This document shows positions 22,736-36,500 of a stretch of DNA of 64,000 nucleotides, piece by piece. Under the pieces are notes generated by a model. The model saw only the letters and a list, made by a program, of their open reading frames with translations, did no database searches and was not told the origin of the DNA. A program made the translations under genes and the position numbers. Source of the DNA: Larix kaempferi (Eukaryota > Streptophyta > Pinopsida > Pinales > Pinaceae); assembly GCA_027924585.1 (NCBI GenBank), contig BSBM01001444.1, positions 1,364,001 through 1,428,000 of the forward strand. Direction: 5' to 3'. Position 1 is the stretch's first letter. Each line of letters begins with the position of its first letter.

Positions 22736-24480
22736 ACTAGAGAGAGAATAAATAAAGAGAAGATATATATCCAAGCCTAGTCCACTTACTCAAGCACACC
22801 ATTAAGAAATAGAAGGGTCATTAAAAGGCATCAGTAAGATGCCACTCGTGCAATGGTTAAGTCTATACAATAATTTCACCCACTTGATTAATGGTGATGT
22901 AGTGCACAAGAGAGATAGATCCTTCCACCTCATTGCTATTTTGACCCATCCTTTTAGTTAGTTGAGGTGGAGTGTTTATCACAACAGGATGAAGTCCAAG
23001 GAGGTCCCTCCTTTCAATGACCCCCTTATTGAAATGAAAGGCGAATATGAGCTAATATCAGATATAATAACAATAACTGGAATATCACAAGGAGAACAAC
23101 TCTATATTATATATCATATGTAGACCTGGAAAGTGATGAGTCTTTCCATGGGCCTTGCTCGAAGGCATATTTTAAGTAGAAACAGAATGTATGAAACCTG
23201 AATTTTTTATTTTATATATGGGCCCTGCTTGAAGGTATATTTTGAGTAGAATCAGAATGAATGAAACCATTACGTAACTCCTTTGCTTGGCTTTAATCAC
23301 TCTCTATATTTAAGTTATAAGTCATAGGCTCCCTTCCTTCCTGCAACTCATTACAGTGTGAAGTGATATAAGTAAGCGAGCACATAGCTCCTGCACATAA
23401 AGCTTAGCCTCATTCACTCCCGCATTTAAAGATTTCTATATTTTCAATACTTGGGGAAATCCCGAGGGTCGGATCAATAAGAAACACGCGTCACAATAAT
23501 ATCATATGCCAGGGCCCATATACTTCCACTGAAATCCCGATAGGGTCAGATGATTAGGAACCTAGCATTGTAATATCATATGCCTTGGGGCCCATATACA
23601 TTTCCACGGAAATCCTCAGGTGATTAAGAACCTGGCATTACAATGTCATTTCACTTAGCCTAGCGATATGGGCAAGAGTTCTAGCCCCCATAAGCATTCT
23701 GCATCGCTGACAAGCCCCTGCAAGACTGACAAGGGGGTAGTTCCAGTAACGCAACAGAGTAAATGGAAAGAAACCTAACCGGGATCAAACAAAATAGACT
23801 CATGCATGGCTACCTTCCGTCAATAAACAGACCGTACTAAGGTACTACCGAAGCGGAGGGCTAGAATTGACTTGTACTGCTCTATTGATTACTGGTGAAA
23901 CTTGGGATTGTATGTAAAGGAATTCTCTCTCCCATGGAAGGGAATGGCATTCTTGCTTGCGGGATCGGGAAAGGAATGCATGTAAGTAGTGCCTCTAGCG
24001 GAGGATATCAGTGACATGCTCGTAAGCTTTGTTTAAGGTATTACCATAGCGGGAATAAAAAGAAACCGTGCATCCCTACCTTCAGGCAATAGGCTTCAAG
24101 ATTTACCTGGGCATTTCTTATATTGGAAATTTATCCTTAGGGTAAGGATTGCTTGCGTTGGAAATTTATCCCCTAACTAAGTAATTCCATCTACCAAAGA
24201 TATAAGAACCTATCATTAGGACTACACTAGGGTAAAGGAAGCCTTGGGCCCTCTTATAGTAGTCACCTCTTGGGTCTACTCGAATTCTGCTACCAGCAAA
24301 ATCCTAAGCCTCACCCTACACTTGGATCGATCTTCAAACCCAATTGATTCTGTGGGCGGTGATGCAAAGCCAATTGATTCTTTGCTTGGCTCGATCTTCA
24401 AACCTAATTGATTTTGTGGGCGGTGATGTAAACCCAATTGATTCTTTGGGTGGGTGTGTGTATGTGGTCTTGTAGGTGTT
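22736..24480. other. Non-coding region with diverged tandem repeats
   Basis: No gene recognised. GGGCC.TGCT.GAAGG.ATATTTT occurs at about 23150 and 23220. Three imperfect ~75 bp units (GAAATCC...GATTA.GAACC...AATATCATATGCC...GGCCCATATAC) lie at 23455-23650. A further short repeat (CAATTGATTCTGTGGGCGGTGATG) recurs at 24340-24460. Base composition is somewhat richer in GC than the neighbours. An organelle origin was considered but not supported. Confidence 0.55.
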
Positions 24481-27400
24481 TATTTTCAGGACGGGCACCT
24501 TCTGAGGATTAGTGTCAAAAAGTAAAACCCTCCAAACCCAGAGACAACAAATGATAAAAACATGTCGATAATATAAACACTATTAAATCCATCCGCATAG
24601 ATTTGTAATTTAACTAAATCTACCATGTGACAGTACTTCTTTGAGCAGGAAGAGACTGAAATTAAAGCCTTACCAGCAAGCACGAAAACTCGCGGCGTCC
24701 GAGTCGTGTGCACCTGCAATCACAAAAACCCACTGCATCTGTGTTTTGTTCATTGTACCTCTGCAGCTGCAAGTATGAAAACCCACTGCATATGAGCTTT
24801 GTGCATTGTACCTCTTCCCCTACAGTCCAAGACAAAGCAAAACATATTAACAAAAGATAGGAAAATAAAATGTAATTTTGCAAAAATGGATAACATTACA
24901 TTGTCATCGACAAACTTAAATAAAAGAACAAAATGTACATAACTTCTCAGCCATGAAAATTTTCTTCTTCTCATCTTCCCTTCCCTACAATATCATTCTC
25001 TGAACCTCAACTAACAAAACCCAAAAACAGAGATGAACACCCAAATCTAGAAAAACAAACCAACCCCTTAAACTATTAGAACGGAAACAGAAAAGAAGAA
25101 TGGCGCTCACAAACAAAAATGAAAAAAAGACACCCACGAACAGAAAAGAAAGACAAAAGCATGGCCAGGCTCGAAACAAGAAAGCGAAAATCCAGACAGA
25201 TTCACATCAAAATAATTCAAAATCTATTCCACTCTACCTCCAAATTTCTTCTCCCATCCTCTCTGATTTTCTTCTCCCACACTCATAAATGTTGTTGCTT
25301 GTTCTATTGGCCATCTAATCCAATGCAACAATATATTCAAATTTTCAACATACTTCTGCTTACCAGGCTGGCATACGATAAGCCCGCATGTTGCCGCCCT
25401 ATGCCACCAGTTGATGTTGATTAAATTTCAAAATCCGTGTCCAGCTGGCATACTTGATTTTCCTCAGTTTTTATATAGTTTAAATGGTTGTTCATAAATC
25501 ATAAAGAGAGTGAGATTTGACAAACATACTACATGACTCCATGGTAGTAACGATGGAAATTGGCAAATTCCATTCAAATATTGTTGACAATTATGTTATG
25601 ATATGCCATTTTTCCATTGCACTTGGCTGCTGAAGTGGTATGTGATTCATGAAACTCGTGGTTTTTTTATTGGTTCGTATTGTAATATTTATTTTCTTAT
25701 CATTTTAAAACATGGACGGGTACTCTACCCCCCCAAAAAAAAATTTGTGGGTGTAGTACATAAGTTAAAAGAATTAAAAATGAACCCTAGGAACTTAAAC
25801 ATGAGAAATTCTTATAAATTGCTATGGAATCTAGTGATGTTGAAATTACAAGAATGCTACTTTCACAAAAAAGTGGAATTGTTTTTTGAAAACCCGATTA
25901 TAATCTAAATGTTCATTCTAGAAGGGCTTAATCTAAAGAAATTTTCCTTATCTACACCATATTACCAAGAATACATCTCCAACTTCTTATACATGTTCAA
26001 AAGCATACCCTGAGATTACGAAGCCCAAAGTAGTGTTTTCCCAAGTTCAATTTACAGGTAGTACTAAAGACAAGTGTGTGAAAGTATCGTTGTTTAAAAT
26101 TTTCAAGGTGGTGAAAAGTATGCATACTTTCATGTCCGGTCTCATTTCAAAAGCCATGACAAGAAGCCAACTCCATGTATCATCAATTGTATTGCAAGAA
26201 ACCACCTATGCCACCTTCCCATGTTCACATACTATGAAGCATGCCTAGTCAAGCCCTCTACATTATAATCTAGCATTAGGTCTACTGAAAAATTGTTCTC
26301 CTCGAGCATACAGGTGATTGTTTAATAAAAAGAATTAAAGCATATGTTTAATGTTATATGTTGTAAATCAAAATTGGTATTTTATAATTGTGGTAAGTTT
26401 CATTTTCATTATTAGTTTATTTTCATCAATAAAATACACACTTACAAATAAATAGAGCAAACAACTTTTAAATAGACTTTGAAATAAATAAATAAATTGT
26501 CTCTCTGTATATATAAGAGTTGAACGGAGAGATAATAGAGTATTTACACATTTTGGATAGCATAATCTAATGTTGGAGTGTTCATCCCTCCATAAATTAG
26601 ATAAGAATAAAATCATTGTAAGAAAATATCGTGTTTAACAATTAGACATAGAGTTACACTAAAACTTTAAATTAAACCCATTGAAGGCAAATATATTGTA
26701 ATTGGTTTGCAGTCAACTATTCAATGTTAGTTGACTTTTAATTAGTTCATCAAATCAAAATTTTGTTCACCATGTTAAACTTTATGGATTGACAATAATT
26801 AATTTTTAAATATATTGAAATTTTATTTATCTATTTTATGATTGGTTGAATTTATGATAAGATTGTGATGTGACTGGTTCTATGTTATTGTTGTTGGTCG
26901 AAGACTTTAAAAATAAAATAAAAATATTAATTACGACATAGATTGGTTCAACAATGTAACAAGAATGTGATGTTTTCACTGATGCGGATTTGTTCTGTGT
27001 GGCGTAGTGCGAACTATATAGATGTGACATGCAGAAGGATCAAATATGGGAGTATCGTGCATACCTTTCCATTTAGCGGCTCTGTGATGATTTACAAGGT
27101 GCTAATGTAGTGCAACATTAAATATGATGCGTGATACAAGGTGATAATGCATTGCAGCATTAAATAGTGTGCACGTTTTGTGAGTTCACGCTGCACACGA
27201 ACAGTGTGCTAATTTTACTAGCACAACTAGTTCAGTGAACCAAGTGGCAATAATGTAGTTTATAATTTATGATCCTCTCCAGGTGATGTGACCGGAACAT
27301 ATTTTTTAGCTTCTCCAATCTTATCCGCTATCCGCTATTTATATGAAAAATCTCATTCGATCAAAATGCCAAACACTAAGTTTTTCACACTAGATACCTA

Positions 27401-27840
27401 AATTATTCATAAGCCCATCATATATTATTTGTTTCTCCATCTGATGCCGCAGTAATCAAATCATTTTTTCTATAAATTTTTAATTGCAATTAATTAAGCA
27501 ACCAACTTTTTGAATGGAAGTCGCATTTTTATTAACTAAAAAAAGTAACGGGACAAATCCTTATCAACATATTTCCTGTAGTAATTCAGATTTGGATATC
27601 TAATAACTCCGGGGTTTAAAATAATATAAAAATACTATTCTCCTACTAATTAAAATTTGTGACAAGGTACTACGGGGACAAAGGACAACGTGGCTCACTT
27701 TTTCCTGCCACATACATCTATGCAACAATGTGAGAGCTCACATCAATAACATTATCCTAATATTTTTAATATTCTTGTTTTTGGTCCATCTAGTGCTAGC
27801 ATCATAGAGTTTATTTTCTTCTTCCCAAACTACCACTAAT
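24481..27840. other. AT-rich region without recognised genes
   Basis: A short repeated phrase (AAAACCCACTGCAT.TG.G.TTTGT.CATTGTACCTCT) occurs twice at 24725-24820. The other open stretches are short and unlike known families. From 26280 to 27800 the DNA is very AT-rich. Confidence 0.5.
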
Positions 27841-27844
27841 TTAC

Positions 27845-28210
27845 ATGACCATTGTAATCATAAACACAAGTATTGAAATGCGCTACCCTGCCAAAATCAA
27901 GTTAATATTGTTTATAATGTTAGTGGTGGTTAGTTACCAGGTGGAAGAGATCAGTTATGAGTGGATCCCATTAACACTTCAACAATTAGGTCAAATGCAC
28001 TTCCCAACCTTCACTCTATTGATGATCAACATCGGCATGATTATGAAGTGTTGTAACATGACACCAAAGGCGAACCGATTGAACTTCATCGCCTTGTCAT
28101 TCTACCTTTGTCGTCGTTTGCGTACCGACGTCGTGATCCTCTCCATGCCCACTTTGGTCATTTGTGACGCTATTTGGTCCTCATGTCGATCATACGAAGT
28201 CTCGTTATGA
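27845..28210 (+). other. 121-codon ORF, unrecognised
   Basis: An open frame with a hydrophobic N-terminal part (IKLILFIMLVVVSYQV, possibly a membrane segment) and a mixed C-terminal part. No family recognised, and no neighbouring exon or promoter evidence. The equally long opposite strand shows no better reading. A chance ORF is quite possible. Confidence 0.15.
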
Positions 28211-31200
28211 GTGATCATGGAAAAAGTGTGTCAAAATTTGAGGTCTGACGTTTCTTGTTACACATGTGGTTATGTCACGATTTTTATGCCATTGCATCCA
28301 GGTCAAAGTGTTGATCATGCCCATATCTAATCTGGCCAAAACCATTGTCGTTTGACCCTCTCGACACTTGGATGAAGTTTCTACAAGTAAGAAGCCTATG
28401 ATTCTTGTCAATTAAATTTTGTCGATTTTGGGTGCTTCAATTAATTCACCAATTGCATTTGTCAATTGTCATTGTTCCATTCCCATGTCTAAAAAGTTTA
28501 AAATACTTTTTGGCTACCTCCTTATGTGAAAGCACATATGCTCGTATTTTTTAAGAGAAAAATAAATTCGCCCCCTTTTTCATTTAAGTTTGATATTATC
28601 CTTCTCCTATTCAAATCTTTTCTTCTGTTATACCCTTTGGGACTATGTTTTAAAATGAAATAAAAATGGAATTTCCAAATATCCATTGATTACCCCGGTG
28701 TGCAGTTTTAAAAGGTCTCTAATCCCCAATCCCATCTTTTAATGTAAAAATATTGCAAAAATAATAATAGAAAATTAAAAGCCCCTTTCGGGCCCTTGAA
28801 AATCTCTCGGCCTATCTTGTGCAAAAATCCTCCTTCCCATCGACCATTCAAATGGGATGTTTCTCCTAAGGTTCACTAGTGTCCATGGTCAACAATCTCG
28901 GGTTTGTCAATGAAAAAGAGTGAGACGTTTTTTGACGTGCATATGGAAAACCTTCGCACCAACAACTCCACGAAGGGATCTACACAGAGACATGCATGGT
29001 AGGATCACATAGTAGGATAAAGAAGGCATATGAAGGAAACAATTGACTCATAGTGAATCATAGGCCCATGGCTCGAAAGCGTCGTTACGGAACACAAGGA
29101 GGGAGCCACTGCAAGAAACAACAACCGCACGACCACGCAGAGGAGGGAAAAGTTGAAAAAGGTGGACGTCGTGTAGGTAAATGAAAGCAATGCCATGTAG
29201 AGTAATGGTTGGGTGAAGTGAAAGAAAACGGTAAAATTCCACGTGGTGGATTGGCAGAGATAACACTCCAATGCTAACGTTGGAATAAATTACGTGTCGT
29301 AAAGAAAGGCAGTTACACCAACGCATTAACTAACCACTCATGGCATGCCACTGCAGCCATGAGTTTTCATTAGACAATGAAAATGAACAGGAATCATACT
29401 GCACCACTAGAGAGTACCGACAAACAAACCAGGAAAGTGACAAAGAGCTAGTGGCAATGGTCGCTTAATGTGTAGACACGCAGACTGTAAAAAAAAGATA
29501 ACACTGATAATGACAGACTCCATGGAGAAATCCATGCAGAGCAAGAATATATGCATGTCGATTGATCCAAGCAACCAAACAGAGGGCATTGAGGTCAAAC
29601 ACGTGATCCACAGGCCTATAATCCATCGACATACTCGACATAACAATGCAGGGGAAAACCGTCCAATGACATGAAGAGTTCAAGCCCCAACACTAAGCTC
29701 GCCAACGTAGGAAATCGTAGCTGATGACAGACTTCACCAGCAACACCAAAGAAAAAAACGCACTCTCCCAATGCACCTGATAAGAAACAATGTAACCCTA
29801 ACTCAAAAGGTTGAGAGGGATACAAAAATATTTGCCCGGTCGAGCTCAATATGGAAAAGAGGCAACTGTGGATTGCAGTCTCCATAGTTGATATGTTTGA
29901 GTGAAAGATTTTCGGCCCTTACTTTTGCAAGCTAGAAGATGAAGCACACTATTCCATTATAGTTATATGGTGAGGTAATCATGAACAATAAGGTGCTATC
30001 ATATTTTTGTTTTGGGAAGTTACCTGGAGAAGCCCACCCGATTTATGACCATTTAGTCAAGCCGCACAACACTCGAGGACCTCTTCCAATGGATATCATC
30101 GATTTGGCGGGCATATTGATGTTGATTATTAACGATAATGGATATCTGAGCTTTGGTTCTGCTAGTATTTGGCATGTGTGCAAACGATTCTAAAATTCCT
30201 TGGATTTATATACTGTAACAAGCATCCGGATGCAGGCCCATCCAAGTTCTTAAGAATTGTGCCAAATAATTAGAAAAGGGGGAGTGCATAAAGCACAAAA
30301 GAATGGTAGGTGGCAAGTCAATTCTCGGCTATATAGGAGCTTCCCATCCTTCTTATGTATTAAAATATGATAATTAAAGGGGTTATTGCAATTGGAACTG
30401 GAAATGAGTGAGCTCCGGAGAATATACATATATAGTCGAGTAGGTAAAATTCATTGCAACTAGATGTATTGCTTTTATCATATCTATAGCAAGAACCCAT
30501 GAGAAGGATGAGATCTAAATATCCCTGTTTGCATCGCCAGCATGCACTAGCTTTATCCCTGATCCACAGTAGTCCAGGTTCGTAGGGGAACATATACTAT
30601 GTTCTTCAAGGCCGCAGACAACGAATGAACAATGAAATAACATCATACATTTTTGGGAAATTTTTGTTCCACTTCACTTCATTACCACGCTGTACGGTTC
30701 ACGAATGGTCAAGGCCAAGCAAATATTTTATCTTATGCCAGTGCAAAATGTATGAACAATGCAAATATTGAAAACCGTGCTTAATACCATATGCCTACAA
30801 TATGTTAAATTTAGAAATTACTGAACAATGTCTGAGGGTGAGCGTCGATTACTTGTGGCTCACCCTATTCAGATGCACATGAGAAGACTTGCCAAAAGAA
30901 ACGACAACTTTTTCAGTTTTCGAGGCAGCCAAAACACTTTGCCTAGCCAGCATGCATCCTTTAAAAGTAAGACGAAGGCATCGAAACAAGGATCTCGCAC
31001 CGGAGGTAAGAAGCAGGCACTGCTAGGCTCCATTGTTGCATTTTTCCCTTTCATAACCAGTTATCCACGAGCCTAACGGGCAGAGATTGTAGGTAAGATA
31101 GTGTTTCAGATCCATCCATTACAGTGAAGGTAGATTGTCCTTCTGTCGGATGCATTTGTACTTTCTTGTTTATATTTTTATGACCGATGTATTCATCCAC

Positions 31201-33580
31201 ACAAGTTACCCTCAGCACAATCTAAGAGGGAAGTACTCCTGGTGTCTCAATTTCACTAGGATGAGACTGAGTCATTGAGAGCTGTGTAGGATCTCGTAAA
31301 CCTCCTTTTCTCAGGGGTTGAATAGGCCACGCCCTATTGTAATTGATGACTGTTCAAATTCCACTCTTAATAAAAAAAATCGTATTTGGGCATATCTCTA
31401 TCTTTCCTCCACCTTGATTATTCAACTTTGTGATGCTTTTATTTTTTTTACATTTCTCAAGCTATAAAATATATACATTATGTGCTGCAAATATTAATTT
31501 TTAATTTCAGTTCACTAACTTGTACAAAGTTGTAATTTTAATCTTTAGTCATTACTATTTCTAGTGCTTCATTTTTCAAAATGAAGTAGTTGTTATGCAC
31601 AACTTTTACTGATCTTTCATTTCATGCAATCGATCAAAATTACCAAGTTCATTTTTAGGAATCATCTAAAGCATACAATTTCAGCTTCATAAAGCCAAAT
31701 TATTTCATTAAAGAAACTCAATTTTTTCACTATATTTAAAAATACGAATTCAAGTGAAATTGCAAATATCTTTTTATGCATTAAAAACGACTAAGTAAAT
31801 TTCTTAAGCATGAGAAAAGTATAAATTATTGTTTCATTTTAATACTAGCGACTAAAGTTTTTTTGGGGGGAATTAATTGCATAACGCATATTCATTTTTC
31901 TACAAATATTTTGCATTAATTTATCTTTGTCCACTAATTAGTTAATTAATCTCATCTTCAAAAATTAAAGGATGGATGGTTAGATAGGATGCATATATTT
32001 ATTTAATGGACTCACATTCTTGTTTTGAAAGCATTATTGCATTTAATCACGCAAATCATATCCCGCTTTCATTTATTTATGAATTTGACGCCATTGATTA
32101 ACCTTGATAGTCGTATCTATTCGAGGGCCCTAAACACAACCCGGGATTCCATCCACATCCTCCCCTTGAAAAACACCCTGAGGTTTGTTTACAGTGTTGT
32201 TCCCGAACCGTGTCATTTTGAGCATCAACACACTCTTCTCAACAACCCCTTAAAAATGGATATATTTTTTTAAATATTTACTTATTTATTTTCTAAAACA
32301 ATTATTTTGTTCTAAAAATATTAATGTTTTAAAACCTTTAAATAATATTATATTGAAAAATTGTATTGTTTCACCAAAAGTAAATACATGTAATTTTATC
32401 TTTTCTTTAATGCAATAATAGCAATCTATTTTCACCATTAATTTGGAAATGATTTATCTAATTAAAAACTCCACCATATTTTGGTTTGTTAAATTGTGAG
32501 TTCCGTTAGAATTATAATGTTTCACCCGCACTAGATGTTGGAAAAAATATATGTGTCTCAACCCCATAGCAAAAAGAATGTTCGAGTTTTTTTTTGTAAA
32601 TGTGAAATACATGTTGCATATGACATTCAGAGAGCATTTGATTTCAAAGGAGTACATTGTGGAATTGAATATGTTGAAAGACACATTAGTTATAATAATA
32701 ATTGGGCTTATTTGATTTCTAAAGGGTGCACCATGGAATTTCATGTTTCAGCTAAAGTATTGAGAGGCACCTTGCTATATAATTTTAGCCATAAAATAGT
32801 TAAATGCAAAAAGGCATTTAGTCATCAAGTTAGGATTAGCAAGGTCGGATCTTCATTAATGCACTAGTGAGCGAGGATGGATCTTACCCTCTGATTTGGG
32901 GATGCTTTGAATGTTCATTATTCACAAATTATGGACCATATACAAGAATTTTCATCATCAACATAAAGCATACCCTTTTATCTGAATAGATATTTTATGA
33001 CAGGGTAAAACTTTATAGGAGTGGGCTAAGGGTTAAGTAAAACATTGTGTTTCTACTCTCTCAAAAATATATTTTTCCCCAAAATTTTAGTGCTTTTTAG
33101 TGGAATCCAAAATCTGCAATTTCGCTTTGTCAAAACTATAATTTTTTTAATTAAAATGTGTGATTAAGATGTTTACGTGAACTTATTATTATAGCATTGT
33201 AATATCAACGACAAACTTTTCATGCTACAATTTTTTTAGCTAGCCATTCAAGCAAGATAGAGATTTTTTATTAAACTTTTACACCAAGACTAATCCATCT
33301 TTCAAGGTGCAAACTTTTAACTTTAACCCTTCCCATATAGATTTACAATTTAGCCACTCCCGAGCTATAGGAGGGAAGATTGTACACTATTGGCCAATGG
33401 CCCCTTTCTCTATTGATAGTTGATGCATGGTCTATTTTTCAATACGACTTACATGTGTGGATAGTTAATGCCTAAGCAAGGGTTAATAAGCAATAACAAT
33501 TCTCTTAGCGTTACATATTGTCCATGTTCAATAATTGTTCTAACTTTTAAGTTATGCACAACAAACACTTACAAAAAATT
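28211..33580. other. Region without recognised genes
   Basis: 28780-29720 is moderately GC-rich with overlapping short frames on both strands, none family-like. A small basic 82-codon frame at 30828-31076 (MSEGERRLLVAHPIQMHMRR) is of unknown nature. From 31380 to 33580 the sequence is very AT-rich and appears non-coding. Confidence 0.45.
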
Positions 33581-33589
33581 CTAAAAAAA

Positions 33590-33940
33590 GGCACGGGATA
33601 GGGAGCTTAGCTGCTATTTTACCCTATAATTAGACTCTGCATTAGAGGGAGGCATTAAGAAACTAGGTTGTCTATTCAACTTAGCAAATTGGAGATATTT
33701 CTTAACATTATCTTATTAGCTAATGGGTGTATAAATATAATATCACTAAGTCATTCATTATAAATAAAATATGAATAAAATTATGAAAAAAGGCATGGGA
33801 TAGGGAGCTTAGCTGTTATTTTACCCTATAATTACACTTTGCATAAGAGGGAGGCATTCAACTTAGCAAATTAGAGATATTTATTAACATTATCTTATTA
33901 GCTAATGGGCGTATAAATATAATATCGATTATTTTTATGT
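33590..33940. repeat. Tandem duplication, ~202 bp offset
   Basis: GGCA.GGGATAGGGAGCTTAGCTG.TATTTTACCCTATAATTA.AC and the following blocks to GCGTATAAATATAATATC are present twice. The second copy lacks a short internal piece. Confidence 0.9.
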
Positions 33941-34497
33941 AGTATAGAATTATATTAAAAACAAATTAATAACAATTTCACATTTATAGTATACTTTGTT
34001 TTACCTTGTATTTGTATTTATTCTAAAAATATGTTTTCAATTATATGAATCTATTACTTTGAAACTTTGAAAATAATTATTAATTTCTTCTTGAAAAATA
34101 TCACAATCCATTTTTTATATTAAATCAATAAATAATTAATTTATGTGAACATAAATTGAAGTTGAAGAGTAATAAAATTATTGAGACTACATAAAATTTG
34201 TACTATGGTCTACTAGAAGGTCTATGATATCGATCACAAAGTCAGAGATGTGTTCTCCTCTCATGTCGCTAAGGAAATTTTGTTGAACATTATCTTATTA
34301 GCTAATTTGACGTTAAATATTAACTTTCAGAGCTTTATGTCGAATATTATAATAACTAATTAGAGATATTTCTGATTGATAACTCTTAGCAAATTTTATA
34401 CAAACCTTAAGGATTTCATTCCTAGAGCCCCGTGCTCTTAATTGCCCAGGAATAGAACTTTCTCGGATCCTACCATTCACAAAATTCTTTTAGTGTC

Positions 34498-35096
34498 ATG
34501 GGATACTATTTAAAGGTTAGATTGTTGGAGACAGATAACACATGTATGGTACACTTACATCCATTGAGGTTTGAAAGCTTTTCAAAGATAAAAAGACCAA
34601 GGACTCTGGATGATTGCATTCTTTTAGGAAAACATTTTGTGATGAAGGTGATTGAATCTCTAGATAGGAGGTTCACATATCTTCCTATATTTAATGTTGC
34701 TAAGTTTTTCAGTCCTTGATACTATTGTGAACAAATGGAGGATAGAGACTCTGAAACAAAAAGATGGTTGAAATGTTTATGTGAAAAGTTTAATGCTAGG
34801 GACTCACCTATTGTGGATACCACTAAATTTTTCAATGAAATGGATTAATTTATTTGTACGATTTATAAATCATAACCTAAAATGCATATGTTTGGAACAT
34901 GGAATCTATGTCGAGACGGACCTGGATGGTTTTAAGGCTTTCCCTATTTGATGCGATTGCCGAAAGCTATCTTTGAATTCCAGCAAGTACAACATTGTGT
35001 GATAGAGGCTTCTCAAAATTAAACATGATTATAAATAATGATATATTAGGACTTTCATTAGTGACATTGGATATTGGTGTAGGAGCATCGGGGCCA
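34498..35096 (+). pseudogene. hAT-superfamily transposase, C-terminal relic
   Basis: The first frame reads VMKVIESLDRRFTYLPIFNV then AKFFSP and hits a TGA. The same frame continues with MEDRDSETKRWLKCLCEKFN and ARDSPIVDTTKFFNEMD, typical of the middle of plant hAT/ZNF862-like transposases. After a gap and frame changes the dimerisation region reads IPASTTLCDRGFSKLNMIIN then NDILGLSLVTLDI (about 34976-35075), matching the conserved 'PASTA-x-CER-x-FS' block and the RLS-x-ETL segment. Several stops and frameshifts mean it is dead. The BED zinc finger and most of the catalytic core are not seen upstream. Confidence 0.78.
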
Positions 35097-35099
35097 TTA

Positions 35100-36500
35100 T
35101 CCATGGCAACAAAATGAAGAGGAATCGTTGAGAAGAGTCGAGACTTCCGCAGCACGAGCATGGGAATTTGGGATGAAAAGGTCGGGGAAGACTAGAAGCC
35201 AACTTGAGTCGATCCAACCAAGTCACAGTGAAGACAGAAAGCTAGTCTGTAAACTAGGAGAGTCGGCGGAGAGACTGACGAGATGACGACGATGACAACA
35301 AGATAGCCGACATAGGTGGCAACGACGACTATGAAGCAACCGAAGGATATGAAGATGATCAGAGTTGTGGGTAGATCTAGCCGAGGATGGATATAGAAGC
35401 TATCTGAATGGGTAGCCAAAAGTGAAGGAAAGAGGATGTGTAGACTGGAGAGAAGCAGTTGAGCAGGTAAATAATGAGATGGTGAAGAAATTCGATGATC
35501 GTGGAGTGGAGTCGACAGGAGGAAAGCAGTTGGAGGAAAGGGCGACTGGTTGAAATGGAGAAGTTGGGCTTGATTCAGACACGAGTAGAAGACAACTTTA
35601 AGAGCATTCAAAGGGAATATCAACTCACTTGGAAGAAGAGGAACATGTGGAGAAGGAGGAAACTTACCAAGTCGTGATAGAGGCGAAGGACCAATCGAAG
35701 AATGGTCACGACAATGGAAGGGTCGACGGAAGGAGAATTGACGACGAAAATCATGGCAGTAGGATAGGTATATGGAAGTTGACAAGGGGAAGGTCGACTC
35801 CAGGTCTTGTCGAAGGAGGTAGTTGGAAGGAGGCGGGTGAAGAACAACTGGCAGTTAAAGGGAGGTCGGATTTAAAGCCGACGCGGAGATAGAGGAAGGA
35901 GTGCCGACAAGGATCGGTCGGATCGCTCCAAGTAGTATTAGAGTCGGAAGCTGGCCGACGGACAGAAGGTGCTGATGAGGATCAGTTGGGCAGTGAAAAA
36001 AGTTTGGGGTGAAGAGGAGATCTTGGGATGTAGCCTAAGAGGACATCGACATCATATATGTTGCAGCAGGAGATCGACTGAGAGGAGAACAAGTTTATCT
36101 CGAGATGCCGATCGACTGGAGAGTCGAAGCGCATAAGGGAAAAGCCACGACGTGAGAGTAGTTGTAGCATTAAATGTAGAGTAACAACATTTGTTGGAGA
36201 TGCCAGTTTGCACAACATGCCAAGGAGAATTCAACAAGAAGCGAGAGGCTTCTAGAAGCTGTAGGAGCGGGAGATTAAGGTGATGGATGAAGGTTATAAA
36301 TACATATCGAAGCATTGAAGAAGGGTTTTGTTTTTGGTAAAAACTTTGACCGCAGGCCAAAGAGTTAGCCTTTGTATGAGAAAACAATCACCAACTTTAA
36401 TTGAGTAGTGAAAATTGCGTATTATGAACAAGGACTTCACCTTGAATGTAATCGTATCATTGCAATTTGATTTTCAGTAATAAATAGAAATCCATTATTG
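35100..36500 (+). mobile_element. Possible gypsy-type LTR (CpG-rich block)
   Basis: A block rich in GTCGA/GTCGG and AGGAGA, quite unlike its AT-rich flanks, begins just after the hAT relic. It ends in AATAAATAGAAATCCATTAT followed by TGGTGGCACCATCTGTG. The last part resembles a gypsy PBS (TGGCGCCGTCTGTG) with CpG transitions. No second LTR or pol domain was found in the window, so this would be a solo or truncated LTR. Long frames on both strands here (such as 35192-35785 minus, rich in S, P, L, H) look compositional. The left boundary is uncertain. Confidence 0.35.

Noticed and set aside
23280-24480. Organelle DNA insertion (NUMT/NUPT)
   Set aside because: Composition differs from the flanks, but no mitochondrial or plastid gene or tRNA could be recognised. 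Diverged tandem repeats explain the structure.
35192-35785. 197-codon minus-strand frame rich in S, P, L, H
   Set aside because: It overlaps several frames on both strands in a CpG/purine-biased block and has no family-like motif.
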